A stretch of DNA of 44,548 nucleotides from Clostridium sp. UBA4108 (GCA_002381695.1 DFXM01000013.1:1-44548), one strand, 5' to 3'. Counted from the first letter of the stretch, positions 17,434-25,540 are shown. The notes: generated by a model from the letters alone, not told the origin. Numbers and translations: made by a program.

Positions 17434-17569
17434 TCATTCTATTCTTATTTTCTTTATCATATTCATACAATCCATCTTTAACTGCCTTCTTTATAACATA
17501 ATATAATAAAAACAGAAATGGTATAATGAGCACTAGATAAGTTAGAATATTATATATATATTGGGTCAC
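17429..17569 (-). CDS. 46-residue single-span membrane protein
   Basis: GTG start at 17569 with AGGAG 7 nt upstream, 46 codons, stop TGA at 17431-17429. Residues about 4-25 (YIYNILTYLVLIIPFLFLL) form one membrane helix; the tail YYVIKKAVKDGLYEYD is charged and would sit in the cytoplasm. Two TATAAT-like sequences lie just upstream (around 17590-17610). The tail pattern K-x-A-V-K-D-G-x-Y recalls small uncharacterised clostridial membrane proteins, but I cannot assign a family. It precedes, in the same direction, the leader ORF/MgtE-N unit. Confidence 0.6.
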   Translation of the reverse strand: MTQYIYNILTYLVLIIPFLFLLYYVIKKAVKDGLYEYDKENKNRMK

Positions 17570-17631
17570 ATTATCACTCCTATCAAGTTAATTATAACCC
17601 ATATTATACCATGGAAATTCTGTGCCACACA

Positions 17632-18276
17632 CTACTTTCCTTTAAACCTCTTTAGGTTATAATTTAAAGTGGCCATCCACATTAATTCAGCAATTATAAT
17701 AATGCCCATAAATTCTACATTCATTAAAGCAATACAGATAGTTATCACCATAAAAATACTTGATAAGCATTGATATAGAATACTTACTTTAATACAATAT
17801 GGATATTTATACACTTTTACTAGAACAATAAACATAAAAACATTTATTGTAATTAACACTATATAGGGTAAAATACTTAACATAATCAAATTATATCCAT
17901 ATACAGGTGATATATAAGTTTGGATAGGGATTTTAAATATTGATATACCGTAAAAAATTATTGCTATATAAAAAATATAATAAAAATACCCAATATTCAT
18001 CTTAGAATTTCTGTACCCTATATAAAAACTTATAAATATCAATAGCGGTATATATATTATATTTAAAAAAGTTAGGTGTTTTAATATATATACATGCCTA
18101 ATGTTATCGAACAAAAGAAAAATTAATAGAGTGGAATACCTTAATAAAACAAGTAAAAAAGTGATGATACATATGCTCTTTATTTTAATTGGAGCATAAC
18201 TAAATACTTGTGTTACTCCTAAATAGAGTACTATAAACATTAATAGTAAACATACTATATATATATATCCTTCCAA
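17632..18276 (-). CDS. Multi-pass membrane protein of unknown function
   Basis: 214 residues with about six or seven hydrophobic segments spread from residue 4 to 205 and almost no soluble portion; a short basic C terminus (LKRFKGK) is likely cytoplasmic. The start is TTG at 18276, preceded by GAGGAG. No motif links it to a known transporter or sensor; the arrangement resembles 7TM sensory input modules lacking their effector domain, which is only a guess. It is 62 nt upstream of the 46-residue membrane protein. Confidence 0.65.
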   Translation of the reverse strand: MEGYIYIVCLLLMFIVLYLGVTQVFSYAPIKIKSICIITFLLVLLRYSTLLIFLLFDNIRHVYILKHLTFLNIIYIPLLIFISFYIGYRNSKMNIGYFYYIFYIAIIFYGISIFKIPIQTYISPVYGYNLIMLSILPYIVLITINVFMFIVLVKVYKYPYCIKVSILYQCLSSIFMVITICIALMNVEFMGIIIIAELMWMATLNYNLKRFKGK

Positions 18277-18352
18277 AATTTTCTCCTCATAAAATACTAT
18301 TAGTTATATATATTTTTATAATTACTATTTTATGATGTAACTTTTATAAATA

Positions 18353-19240
18353 TTATACTTCTCTATACCCTATTATTCTTAGAGCTCTTCTTTCACAACT
18401 AATTTCAAGTGGAAAATCAGGACCTCTTTCACCGTCTATATCTGTATTGATATCTTCATCACATTCTACTTTTAATTCTTTAGTTCTAAAATATAACACA
18501 CCATCCATATCCACAATTTGTCCTTTCTTCATCATAATCAATATGTTATTAATGGCATTTTTAAATATTTCTCTCTTTATTACAATTACATCTAATAATC
18601 CGTCATCAGCTTCAGATAAATCTGTAAATTTTATGTTTCCAGCAGTTTGCCCATTAAATACTAGTAGTGTATATATTTTGCCCTCAAAAGTTACTACTGG
18701 AGAGGTTATTTTCACCTGTATTCTTCTAAAATTGGTTACCTCTTCCACTCCTTTTAAATAATATGCAAATTTTCCCATAGTATTTTTTAGTGAGGAATCT
18801 GTTTTTTGAGATATATCAGTAAATATACCTGTACTAGCTACATTTATAAAATATTTATCATTTATTTTTCCAAGATCAAATCTTTTAATTTTACCTTCCA
18901 ATATCTGCTTACATGCTTTAGATATATCACTTGGCATTCCTAAATATTTAGCAAAATCATTTGCAGTTCCTACTGGTAAAATAGCTACAGGTAAATCTAT
19001 GTTATTATCTTTCATTTTATTGATAACACAATCTATAGTTCCATCTCCACCAGCTATTAATATATACTTATAACTTTCATCAATACCTTTAAATGCATCA
19101 TTTAAATCTACAGCATTACTTATTCTAAAAGGTTCAATCATGAATCCGTATTCTTGATGGATTCTAATTACATTATCTAACTCACTAACTATTGAGTTTT
19201 CACCAGAAAATGGGTTATAAATAAATTTAACTCTCTTCAT
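18353..19240 (-). CDS. YegS/BmrU-type lipid kinase (diacylglycerol kinase fold)
   Basis: 295 residues, usual size. N-terminal KFIYNPFSGEN, the nucleotide-binding IAGGDGTIDCVINKM near residue 63-77, and LPVGTANDFAKYLGMP are the family signatures; GDGT binds ATP. Such enzymes phosphorylate diacylglycerol or related lipids at the membrane. Start ATG at 19240 with GGGGAGG. Divergent from pssA, another phospholipid gene, across 268 nt of very AT-rich DNA. Confidence 0.9.
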   Translation of the reverse strand: MKRVKFIYNPFSGENSIVSELDNVIRIHQEYGFMIEPFRISNAVDLNDAFKGIDESYKYILIAGGDGTIDCVINKMKDNNIDLPVAILPVGTANDFAKYLGMPSDISKACKQILEGKIKRFDLGKINDKYFINVASTGIFTDISQKTDSSLKNTMGKFAYYLKGVEEVTNFRRIQVKITSPVVTFEGKIYTLLVFNGQTAGNIKFTDLSEADDGLLDVIVIKREIFKNAINNILIMMKKGQIVDMDGVLYFRTKELKVECDEDINTDIDGERGPDFPLEISCERRALRIIGYREV

Positions 19241-19508
19241 ATTATCCTCCCCAAGCTACTATAATACAAAATTTATTACTAAATTTCATATTATCATCTA
19301 TTCATTATTTTTTCAAATATCGCTAAATAATATTCTATTTATCCCATATATATTAACACTAAATCATAATAATATTATCTTAATGTTTATAAAGAAAATA
19401 TTATTATTGAAATCCTTAGCTTTTTTAGTAAATCTTTAGTATAATTATGTATGGCTTATTATATAATATATTATTTCAAGAACTCATTTTAAATTAAGAG
19501 GTGATAAT

Positions 19509-20021
19509 ATGAATAAAGCATTTATACCTAATGCTATGACTTTAGGCAATCTAGTATGCGGAGTTTTGTCTATCCAATTTACTATCAACAATGATTTTAC
19601 AACTGCAGCGCTTTTTATTCTTATAGCAGGACTTTTAGATAGATATGATGGAACTGTTGCAAGATATTTAAATATAAATAGCGATTTGGGGAAAGAATTA
19701 GATTCACTATGTGATTTAGTTTCCTTCGGTGTTGCTCCATCCATATTGATTTTCTCTATGTATAATCTAGATTCATTTGGTGCTATAGGATATATACCTT
19801 TAATTATATTCCCTGTAGCTGGTGCATTTAGACTAGCTCGTTATAATTGCTCAGAGTTTAATAATGTTTTCACTGGAATTCCTATAACTATCTCTGGTAG
19901 TATTTTAGCTATTTTAGCTATTTTTAATAGCATGCGCTCACTACCAACTGTAGCAATAATTGTAATTATGATTTTATTTTCTTATTTGATGGTTAGTAAA
20001 TTTAAAATAAAAAAGAGATAA
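19509..20021 (+). CDS. pssA: CDP-diacylglycerol-serine O-phosphatidyltransferase
   Basis: Makes phosphatidylserine from CDP-diacylglycerol and L-serine at the membrane. The CDP-alcohol phosphatidyltransferase motif is complete: D-R-Y-D-G-T-V-A-R, eight residues, G-K-E-L-D-S-L-C-D (residues about 44-69). Multiple hydrophobic helices follow (SFGVAPSILIFSMYNL and others). 170 residues matches the short Bacillus-type enzyme. Start ATG at 19509, AAGAGGTG 7 nt upstream. The stop lies within a bidirectional terminator. It faces the lipid kinase gene across a shared intergenic region. Confidence 0.93.
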   Translation: MNKAFIPNAMTLGNLVCGVLSIQFTINNDFTTAALFILIAGLLDRYDGTVARYLNINSDLGKELDSLCDLVSFGVAPSILIFSMYNLDSFGAIGYIPLIIFPVAGAFRLARYNCSEFNNVFTGIPITISGSILAILAIFNSMRSLPTVAIIVIMILFSYLMVSKFKIKKR

Positions 20022-20046
20022 AACCTTTGGTTTTATCTCTTTTTTA
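20011..20046. terminator. Bidirectional terminator between pssA and the 109-residue gene
   Basis: A 12-bp perfect stem AGAGATAAAACC (20014-20025) with its complement (20029-20040), loop of three, A-run on the left and T-run on the right, so it can end transcripts from both converging genes. Confidence 0.9.
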
Positions 20047-20057
20047 GATCTCATATG

Positions 20058-20387
20058 TCAATTTTGGGCTTTTAATTCTTCTTGTATTTCTAATTCAATG
20101 CAATTTATATCTACTCTGCACCTTATTACCTCTGATTTTAATTTGCAATAGCAATCATAATCCTCTATAACACAGCCTAATGTATCTATAACTTCATCAA
20201 TAACTTGGCCAAGTGCTCTTGCTCTCTTTAATGCATCCTTAACTTCTCGCTTACTCGCTAATGCAATACCATTTAATTCATTTGCTCCCCCTATCAGTGT
20301 TCTATAAGAAAATACTGTTTTATTTAATATTTCTACCAGACAATTTATATCTTGACAATAATCATTTATTACTCTTCTTTGAGACAT
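20058..20387 (-). CDS. 109-residue helical protein of unknown function
   Basis: Mostly alpha-helical by composition, with six Cys residues (DYCQDINCLVEI, TLGCVIEDYDCYCK, RCRVDINCIELE), which is unusual for a cytosolic protein this size and might allow metal binding or disulfides. No signal peptide or membrane helix. Start ATG at 20387 with AGGTG upstream. It lies between the converging pssA and the Ca2+/cation exchanger gene with its own spacing, so it is probably monocistronic. I do not recognise the family. Confidence 0.7.
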   Translation of the reverse strand: MSQRRVINDYCQDINCLVEILNKTVFSYRTLIGGANELNGIALASKREVKDALKRARALGQVIDEVIDTLGCVIEDYDCYCKLKSEVIRCRVDINCIELEIQEELKAQN

Positions 20388-20454
20388 ATAAGCACCTACT
20401 CATCTATTTCTCTTTATAATATATATTATAAAATCAAGATTTATATTCTTATAA

Positions 20455-21555
20455 TTATGTTATATAATAATAAGCCATAGTTATAACTATATAGGTGGCT
20501 ATAAGCAACCCACCCTCAAACCAATAGGTCTTTCCATCTTGAAAAACAAAATATGACATGCCTATTGATATTGCTAACATAATAATTTGAAAGGTAGAAA
20601 ACAACAGATTTATTTCTATACCCATAGAGAAAGAAAATATTATTAAAAGTGGAATTACAAACATACTTATTTGTATACTCGACCCTATAGCAGTTTCAAG
20701 ACTTGCATCAATTTGGTTATTAATAGCACAAACAATACTTGCAGCATTTTCCCCAAAGGAACCTAACAACGGAATGAGTATTATACCTAAAAATTCTTCC
20801 GAAATATTATATTGTAAAGTAACAATATTAATATTTTCTATTAGTTTTTCACTTATAAAATAAAGAACTATCGTTATAATTATTATAAGTAAAAACAATC
20901 TTCTTATGGTGCTGCTATTATACTCACCACGTACTTCTCCTTCTTCTTTTACTACAAATAAACTACTATGTGTATAAAGAGAAAATATGAGCCCTAATAT
21001 ATATACTCCTATTAATACAAAGCATACAATACTGCTTATTTTATCAATTTGCATGGCTCCTACAACAGAATATCTATCTAGAGCTGCTATGATTATTATG
21101 GTGCACATTAATAAAAATAGCATATTAAAATTTGTTCTTGCTAGAACCTTATTAAACCTTTGTTCTCTATATTTTATTCCTCCTAAAAATACTGATATAC
21201 CTATTGCCAATAGCATATTTGTAATTATAACACCTAGTAATCCTGCCTTAGCCATAGATATCATCCCATATTTTATAGACCAAAATCCCATCATAAGTTC
21301 AGGTACATTTCCAGCTGTAGCTGCTACTAGTCCTCCACGCTTCTCTCCTATAGATTCAGATATCTTGGATGTGCTTCTCCCTAAAACAATAGCTAATGGT
21401 ATCATAGCTATAGAATACACAATACAACCTAATATATTTGAAGTAATTGGAATAAACACTATAAATATAGCTACTAATAAAATACTACATATAATAATAG
21501 ACTCTCTGGTAACATTCCTTTTAAGCATAATTTGGTTTATAAAATCATACTTCAT
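20455..21555 (-). CDS. Ca2+/cation antiporter (CaCA family, Cax-like)
   Basis: 366 residues with about 11 membrane helices. The two alpha-repeats carry the family glutamates: GGLVAATAGNVPELMMGFWS near residues 73-92 and GSFGENAASIVCAINNQ near 265-281. Such proteins exchange Ca2+ (or other cations) for H+ across the cytoplasmic membrane. Start ATG at 21555 with AGGAGG 6 nt upstream. Proton versus sodium coupling cannot be told from the sequence. Confidence 0.9.
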   Translation of the reverse strand: MKYDFINQIMLKRNVTRESIIICSILLVAIFIVFIPITSNILGCIVYSIAMIPLAIVLGRSTSKISESIGEKRGGLVAATAGNVPELMMGFWSIKYGMISMAKAGLLGVIITNMLLAIGISVFLGGIKYREQRFNKVLARTNFNMLFLLMCTIIIIAALDRYSVVGAMQIDKISSIVCFVLIGVYILGLIFSLYTHSSLFVVKEEGEVRGEYNSSTIRRLFLLIIIITIVLYFISEKLIENINIVTLQYNISEEFLGIILIPLLGSFGENAASIVCAINNQIDASLETAIGSSIQISMFVIPLLIIFSFSMGIEINLLFSTFQIIMLAISIGMSYFVFQDGKTYWFEGGLLIATYIVITMAYYYIT

Positions 21556-21620
21556 TTTTTCCTCCTAGTAAGTAGTTATACATTTACTCTATTCAACATT
21601 GAAATAATTAGTTACAAAAT

Positions 21621-21666
21621 AAAATATCACAGGTCAATGATATCTAATTTTGACCTGTGATATTTT
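21621..21666. terminator. Bidirectional terminator after sdaAA
   Basis: Sixteen-base-pair perfect stem (21621-21636 with 21651-21666), loop of 14 nt, A-rich and T-rich ends; lies just after the sdaAA stop. Confidence 0.85.
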
Positions 21667-21674
21667 ATAAATTA

Positions 21675-22556
21675 TTATTTATCTCCAGCTAATGCTTTTT
21701 GCTTTAATTTTAAGCCGCAAGGTGTAACAGCTAATCCCCCCAAAGCAGTCTCCCTTAGCTCCATGGGTAGATTTTTCCCTATTTTATACATGGATAAAAC
21801 AGTATCATCAAAAGGTATTTTACTTTCAACACCAGCCATAGCTACATCTACCATAGCTAGAGCACTTACAGCACCAGATACATTCCTTTTAGCACAAGGA
21901 ATTTCTACTAATCCAGCAATCGGATCACACACTAAGCCTTCAATGTTTTTTAATACCATGGCACCTGCATCAAAGGCCATTTTAGGTGTTCCTCCCATCA
22001 TCTCTACTACAGCCGCAGCCGCCATAGCAGCTGCACTACCACACTCTGCCTGGCAACCACCTTCTGCGCCAGCTAAAGTAGCGTTTTTAGCAATTAATAT
22101 TCCTACTCCAGAAGCTGTGAAAAGAGCCTTAATCATATCATCTTCACTCTTTTTAAGTTTTTCTCCAGCCGTTATAACTACCGCAGGAATAATTCCACAG
22201 CTTCCTGCAGTTGGTGCTGCAACTATTTTTCCCATAGCTGCATTAACCTCAGAACAAGATAGAGCTCTAGCCATAGCTTTTACTGTAAAATCACCACAAA
22301 GTGTTTCTTTTTCTTCAAAGTATTTTCTTAATTTTAAGGCATCACCACCAATTAACCCACTAATTGATATAACTTCTCTCTCCATAGCCTCTTTAGAAGA
22401 ATTTATCATAACCTTTAGGTTTTCTCTCATCTTTCTATTTAACTCTTCTCTTGAAATACCTGTATCCTCTATTTCTCTTCTTATAGTATATTCTGCAATA
22501 GAGATGTCTTCTTTATTACATACTTCAATCATTTCACTTGCTTTAGATACAAACAT
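21675..22556 (-). CDS. sdaAA: L-serine dehydratase, iron-sulfur, alpha subunit
   Basis: Catalytic subunit of the [4Fe-4S] L-serine ammonia-lyase that turns serine into pyruvate and ammonia. 293 residues, normal. Visible signatures are AAPTAGSCGIIPAVV, GCQAECGSAAAMAAAA and CDPIAGLVEIPCAKRN, which contain the cluster cysteines. Start ATG at 22556. It is 6 nt after sdaAB in the same direction; both form the enzyme. Fits amino-acid fermentation like the grd operon. Confidence 0.95.
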   Translation of the reverse strand: MFVSKASEMIEVCNKEDISIAEYTIRREIEDTGISREELNRKMRENLKVMINSSKEAMEREVISISGLIGGDALKLRKYFEEKETLCGDFTVKAMARALSCSEVNAAMGKIVAAPTAGSCGIIPAVVITAGEKLKKSEDDMIKALFTASGVGILIAKNATLAGAEGGCQAECGSAAAMAAAAVVEMMGGTPKMAFDAGAMVLKNIEGLVCDPIAGLVEIPCAKRNVSGAVSALAMVDVAMAGVESKIPFDDTVLSMYKIGKNLPMELRETALGGLAVTPCGLKLKQKALAGDK

Positions 22557-22562
22557 AATTCT

Positions 22563-23243
22563 CTATTCTCCTTTCATTGGTGGATGAATTTCTTCTACAT
22601 TAGTAATGTTTTCTAAGGATTTTATCTTTTCGATTATATCTTCATCAACAATTCCATCAGTTTCTACTACCATTGTAGCCTCTGACCCTTTAGATTTTCT
22701 ATAAACATTCATAGATGCTATATTTATGTTTTCATTAAACAATAAAGTACTCACTTTATATATGGCTCCTGGAGCATCAATATGTCCTATTATTAAAGTA
22801 GGATATTCTCCTGTAAACTGTATCCTTTGCCCATCTAACTCAAATATGACAATATTTCCTCCTCCAATGGATGAACCTGTTATAGTAGTTTCTAACCCAT
22901 CTTCAGACATAATTATAAATTTTACTGTATTAGGATGTACATCTCCTAAGTCAACTTCCTCAAAAGAAAATTTCAAACCTCTCTCTTTAGCTATTTCAAA
23001 GGAACATCTAAGATTATCATCCCATGGATCCATACCTAAAATCCCAGCAACCAACGCTCTGTCAGTCCCGTGACCTCTATAGGTCTTTCCAAAAGAACCA
23101 TGAAGAAGAAATTTAACTTCTTTAACATTATTCTCTGCAATTTTTGCTGCTAATTTAGCAAGTCTTGCTGCTCCTGCAGTATGAGAACTTGATGGTCCTA
23201 TCATTATTGGACCCAAAATATCAAATGCACTGTAACTCTTCAT
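22563..23243 (-). CDS. sdaAB: L-serine dehydratase, beta subunit
   Basis: 226 residues. N-terminal FDILGPIMIGPSSSHTAGAARLAKLA is the diagnostic segment of the beta subunit; a C-terminal ACT domain starts near residue 148 (TLIIGHIDAPGAIYKVSTLL). Start ATG 23243 with AGGAGG 7 nt upstream. It is the first gene of the sda operon; the 12-bp inverted repeat at 23305-23330 in its upstream region could be a regulatory site. Confidence 0.94.
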   Translation of the reverse strand: MKSYSAFDILGPIMIGPSSSHTAGAARLAKLAAKIAENNVKEVKFLLHGSFGKTYRGHGTDRALVAGILGMDPWDDNLRCSFEIAKERGLKFSFEEVDLGDVHPNTVKFIIMSEDGLETTITGSSIGGGNIVIFELDGQRIQFTGEYPTLIIGHIDAPGAIYKVSTLLFNENINIASMNVYRKSKGSEATMVVETDGIVDEDIIEKIKSLENITNVEEIHPPMKGE

Positions 23244-23304
23244 TATTATATCCTCCTATGGAAAATATTAGATATATAAATCACCATTCGAATCTATTAT
23301 ATAT

Positions 23305-23330
23305 TAATATATTATTCCAATAATATATTA
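23305..23330. repeat. AT-only inverted repeat upstream of sdaAB
   Basis: TAATATATTATT (23305-23316), two C, then its exact complement (23319-23330). Lies 62 nt before the sdaAB start, near where a promoter is expected, so an operator is possible; but AT-rich palindromes are common at this base composition. Confidence 0.35.
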
Positions 23331-23606
23331 CCATTATTTAAGGATAAAAAATATTTAAATTATAAGGAAAATTTACTTTTTAAATACATTTTAAATGTTT
23401 ACGTTTTCTTCATCCATAAAGGCTTTTAATATTCCTCCTTATTGCGAATAATCAATATATTTAAAATTTTCGTTTTACATAATTTAAAAGCTCTAGGTAA
23501 TTTTGATTTGTAACATATCCTTAGTTGAAACCTAAACTTTTTCTAAATAAAATCAGTTTATACTATTTATTTCAGCTACTTTCACTTCAATAAAGTAAAA
23601 ATACAA
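23331..23606. other. Gene-free stretch upstream of the sda operon
   Basis: 276 nt of very AT-rich DNA (part of a 440-nt gap). An AAGGAGG on the minus strand near 23440 is followed by an ATG only 16 nt on and an eight-codon frame, which I do not accept as a gene. No structured RNA or further feature recognised. The boundary with the imported bpsA-speD segment should lie near the right end. Confidence 0.5.
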
Positions 23607-23647
23607 AAACAGGAAAAGAAAAACAACTTGTTTTTCTTTTCCTGTTT
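23607..23647 (-). terminator. Intrinsic terminator of the bpsA-speD gene
   Basis: 20-bp arms (23607-23626 with 23628-23647) of perfect complementarity, then TTTTTGTATTTTT in the minus direction. Among the longest perfect stems in the window. Confidence 0.9.
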
Positions 23648-23683
23648 CATTTTAAGGGCTTATGAGACGGCCCCTCCATTTTT

Positions 23684-25189
23684 CTATTTACCTCGATGCA
23701 TGTAATTCTGTGTGACATTTCCTGCATTAAATTGCTCAGTAATATATTGAACAGCTTCTTGTAGGGCTAATTTGCTGCTACAAGTGAAAACATCTATTGC
23801 CGCATAACCGTACTCTGGCCACGTATGAACCGTTAAATGTGATTCTTGAATAATTACTACACCGCTAACCCCGTAAGGTGAAAAACGATGGAAATGTTCG
23901 GTCACAATCATTGCCTTTGCTTTATAGGCAGCTTTACACATAATCATCTTAATTTGTTGTACGTCATTGAGTAATGCAACATTGCAATCGTGCAACTCTA
24001 ATAAAATATGATGCCCTAATGTATTCTGGAATTGTGCCTTTTGTACCATTCTCTTAATTTGTGAAAACTTTTTATTTTTGCAACTCGGGCAACCAGTGGA
24101 TTGAAGTTGAGCAATCGTTGTGTATTGATAGCCAGCGCCGACTGTAAGTTCGTGCTGACAATGGATACACCGATAAACCACGGATTTCCGCTCAATTTCT
24201 CCTGTATAAATTGGTCGCGTAAACTTCCGCTGATTAGGAATGTAGGAAGTCATTTGCTCTGTTGTTTGTAATACGAATAATTGGCTTTTAGCACCTAAAA
24301 TCTGTGCACCTTCATAGGTGTTAATGTCGTATTTAATACTGTCAATAACGAAACCCATAGCATATAAACTTTGCTGTAGTTGCCACTGCTTTTGATAGCT
24401 ACGCTTAGCGTAGGAAAAAAACACATGCCGCATTGCTTCTGGCTTTAGTCCGTTAATCCCACGTGATAAAAAAAGCTGTGCGCCAATCAAGGTATATGGT
24501 GTATCTGTGTATACGCAATCAAACTGATGGGCGTATGTTTTAGGTAAAGGCTCCTGAACGTTATAATAATCTGTTTTAATTGGGAACTCATAGTCCTTAG
24601 CTATTTTGCTAATCGCACATAAAATTCGCCTATCAATATCTAACACAACAATTTCAGTTGTGGAATGTGGAGCAATTTTCTTTAATAAAAACGCTAATGC
24701 AATACTGATGAAATCATCATCGCCTAAACACAAAATGCGCTTATTGAGTAGCATAGTATAGTCTAGTGCGAGCAATGCACGTTTTAAAGCTGTCTCAACT
24801 GTACATTTTGCTTGATCAATTGCCACGTCAGCTGTGGGTCTAGCGTCGTAAATAGTGCTTAATTCACTTATATTTTGTCTAATCCATTCTGTACGAAATG
24901 CATCATCTGTCGTTAATTGAAGGTAGAGTTTAGCATCAGCACCTGAGAGTTTAAAATATTGTGAGATAGCAAGCTGACCCTTTTTCGTTAAGCTATGTTT
25001 GCCCCAACCTTGCTTGGCAAATTCTTTCTTCATAGCTGAAACGATAGGTATTGGTAAGTCTGTCGTATTAGCTAAGGATTTAGTTGTGCAATTCTTATGG
25101 AAATATAAATCAAGTAGAGCTTTTTCTAATGTGTGATAATGTTCTTCAAGCTGCATACCAGCTGTAATTTGTTGTAATTGTTTTTCCAT
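23684..25189 (-). CDS. Fused branched-polyamine synthase (BpsA-like) and AdoMet decarboxylase (SpeD)
   Basis: 501 residues. Residues 1-110: winged-helix-like N domain. About 115-330: BpsA/DUF43 aminopropyltransferase with CLGDDDFISIA (GDDD 156-159), LDIDRRI and YTDTPYTLIGAQLFLSRGI (228-244). 341-370: a zinc ribbon (Cys341, 344, 367, 370). 390-501: complete SpeD with Glu449-Ser450 cleavage site, His455 and Cys470, the spacing of the bacterial catalytic set, so Ser450 should become pyruvoyl. One chain could make decarboxylated AdoMet and use it to add aminopropyl groups to spermidine. GC is about 40 percent on lines counted; arginines checked use CGN, not AGA. ATG 25189 follows GAGGGG. It has its own promoter and leader; transfer from Bacillaceae is inferred. 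Confidence 0.88.
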   Translation of the reverse strand: MEKQLQQITAGMQLEEHYHTLEKALLDLYFHKNCTTKSLANTTDLPIPIVSAMKKEFAKQGWGKHSLTKKGQLAISQYFKLSGADAKLYLQLTTDDAFRTEWIRQNISELSTIYDARPTADVAIDQAKCTVETALKRALLALDYTMLLNKRILCLGDDDFISIALAFLLKKIAPHSTTEIVVLDIDRRILCAISKIAKDYEFPIKTDYYNVQEPLPKTYAHQFDCVYTDTPYTLIGAQLFLSRGINGLKPEAMRHVFFSYAKRSYQKQWQLQQSLYAMGFVIDSIKYDINTYEGAQILGAKSQLFVLQTTEQMTSYIPNQRKFTRPIYTGEIERKSVVYRCIHCQHELTVGAGYQYTTIAQLQSTGCPSCKNKKFSQIKRMVQKAQFQNTLGHHILLELHDCNVALLNDVQQIKMIMCKAAYKAKAMIVTEHFHRFSPYGVSGVVIIQESHLTVHTWPEYGYAAIDVFTCSSKLALQEAVQYITEQFNAGNVTQNYMHRGK

Positions 25190-25205
25190 TGTAGATTCGT
25201 CCCCT

Positions 25206-25234
25206 CAATTTTAATAAGTAAAAAATTAAAATTG
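25206..25234 (-). promoter_or_regulatory. Hairpin directly before the bpsA-speD ribosome site
   Basis: Nine-base-pair perfect stem (25226-25234 with 25206-25214) with an 11-nt loop; the SD GAGGGG begins right after it. Could affect ribosome access; significance unproven. Confidence 0.45.
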
Positions 25235-25251
25235 TCTAAATCAACGAATAG

Positions 25252-25278
25252 AAAAAGCGCGATTAAAATTAGTCGCGC
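25252..25278 (-). terminator. Intrinsic terminator inside the bpsA-speD leader
   Basis: GCGCGA (25278-25273) pairs with TCGCGC (25262-25257) around a 10-nt loop, then five T, placed 63 nt before the start codon and well after the promoter at 25440-25468. A terminator between promoter and gene implies read-through control (attenuation). Confidence 0.8.
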
Positions 25279-25301
25279 CAAATATTTATAGGAAACTAAC
25301 T

Positions 25302-25395
25302 AACTCTAATCTTGCTTTTTTGTACGGTAAATAACACCCCAGATGGGTGTTTTGTTCGACAAAATTAAGCTATTACATTGATTCAGATTAGAATT
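25302..25395 (-). promoter_or_regulatory. Structured leader RNA of bpsA-speD
   Basis: AAUUCUAAUCU (25395-25385) pairs over 11 positions (one G-U) with AGAUUAGAGUU (25312-25302), enclosing an inner hairpin AACACCC/GGGUGUU (25351-25345 with 25339-25333). The outer 5' arm overlaps the last codons of the six-codon ORF. The arrangement of leader ORF, long-range stem, inner hairpin and terminator looks regulatory; I do not recognise a known riboswitch class. Confidence 0.6.
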
Positions 25396-25408
25396 CTACA
25401 ATTAACAA
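25388..25408 (-). CDS. Six-residue leader ORF upstream of bpsA-speD
   Basis: TTG start at 25408, 8 nt after a strong AAGGAG (25422-25417), codons reading M-L-I-V-E-F and stop TAA at 25390-25388. Too short to be a protein; the quality of the ribosome site is the argument. Stalling or translation here would directly alter the outer stem of the leader. Leader-peptide control of polyamine genes is known elsewhere (E. coli speFL), but no homology is claimed. Confidence 0.5.
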   Translation of the reverse strand: MLIVEF

Positions 25409-25434
25409 AAAGTTCACTCCTTAGTAAGATAGTA

Positions 25435-25468
25435 TATCTATTATATAATAGATATAAAAAATTCACAA
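25435..25468 (-). promoter_or_regulatory. Sigma-A promoter of bpsA-speD with palindrome over the -10
   Basis: Minus strand -35 TTGTGA (25468-25463), 17-nt spacer, -10 TATAAT (25445-25440). A perfect 20-bp palindrome (25435-25454) covers the -10 and could be a repressor operator, although it is AT-rich. Confidence 0.7.
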
Positions 25469-25540
25469 GTTTTTGTAAATCATCGCTTGATGGTCCAATA
25501 TTTGCTCGAATAGGCAACAATATTTACCTATTCTTTTTGA

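Noticed and set aside
20987..21568. 193-residue frame on the plus strand
   Set aside because: Antisense shadow of the Ca2+/cation exchanger.
21763..22587. 274-residue frame on the plus strand
   Set aside because: Antisense shadow of sdaAA; low-complexity translation, no ribosome site and no family resemblance.
23400..23450. Mini-ORF after AAGGAGG upstream of sdaAB
   Set aside because: The ATG is 16 nt from the ribosome site and the frame has eight codons; no supporting structure.
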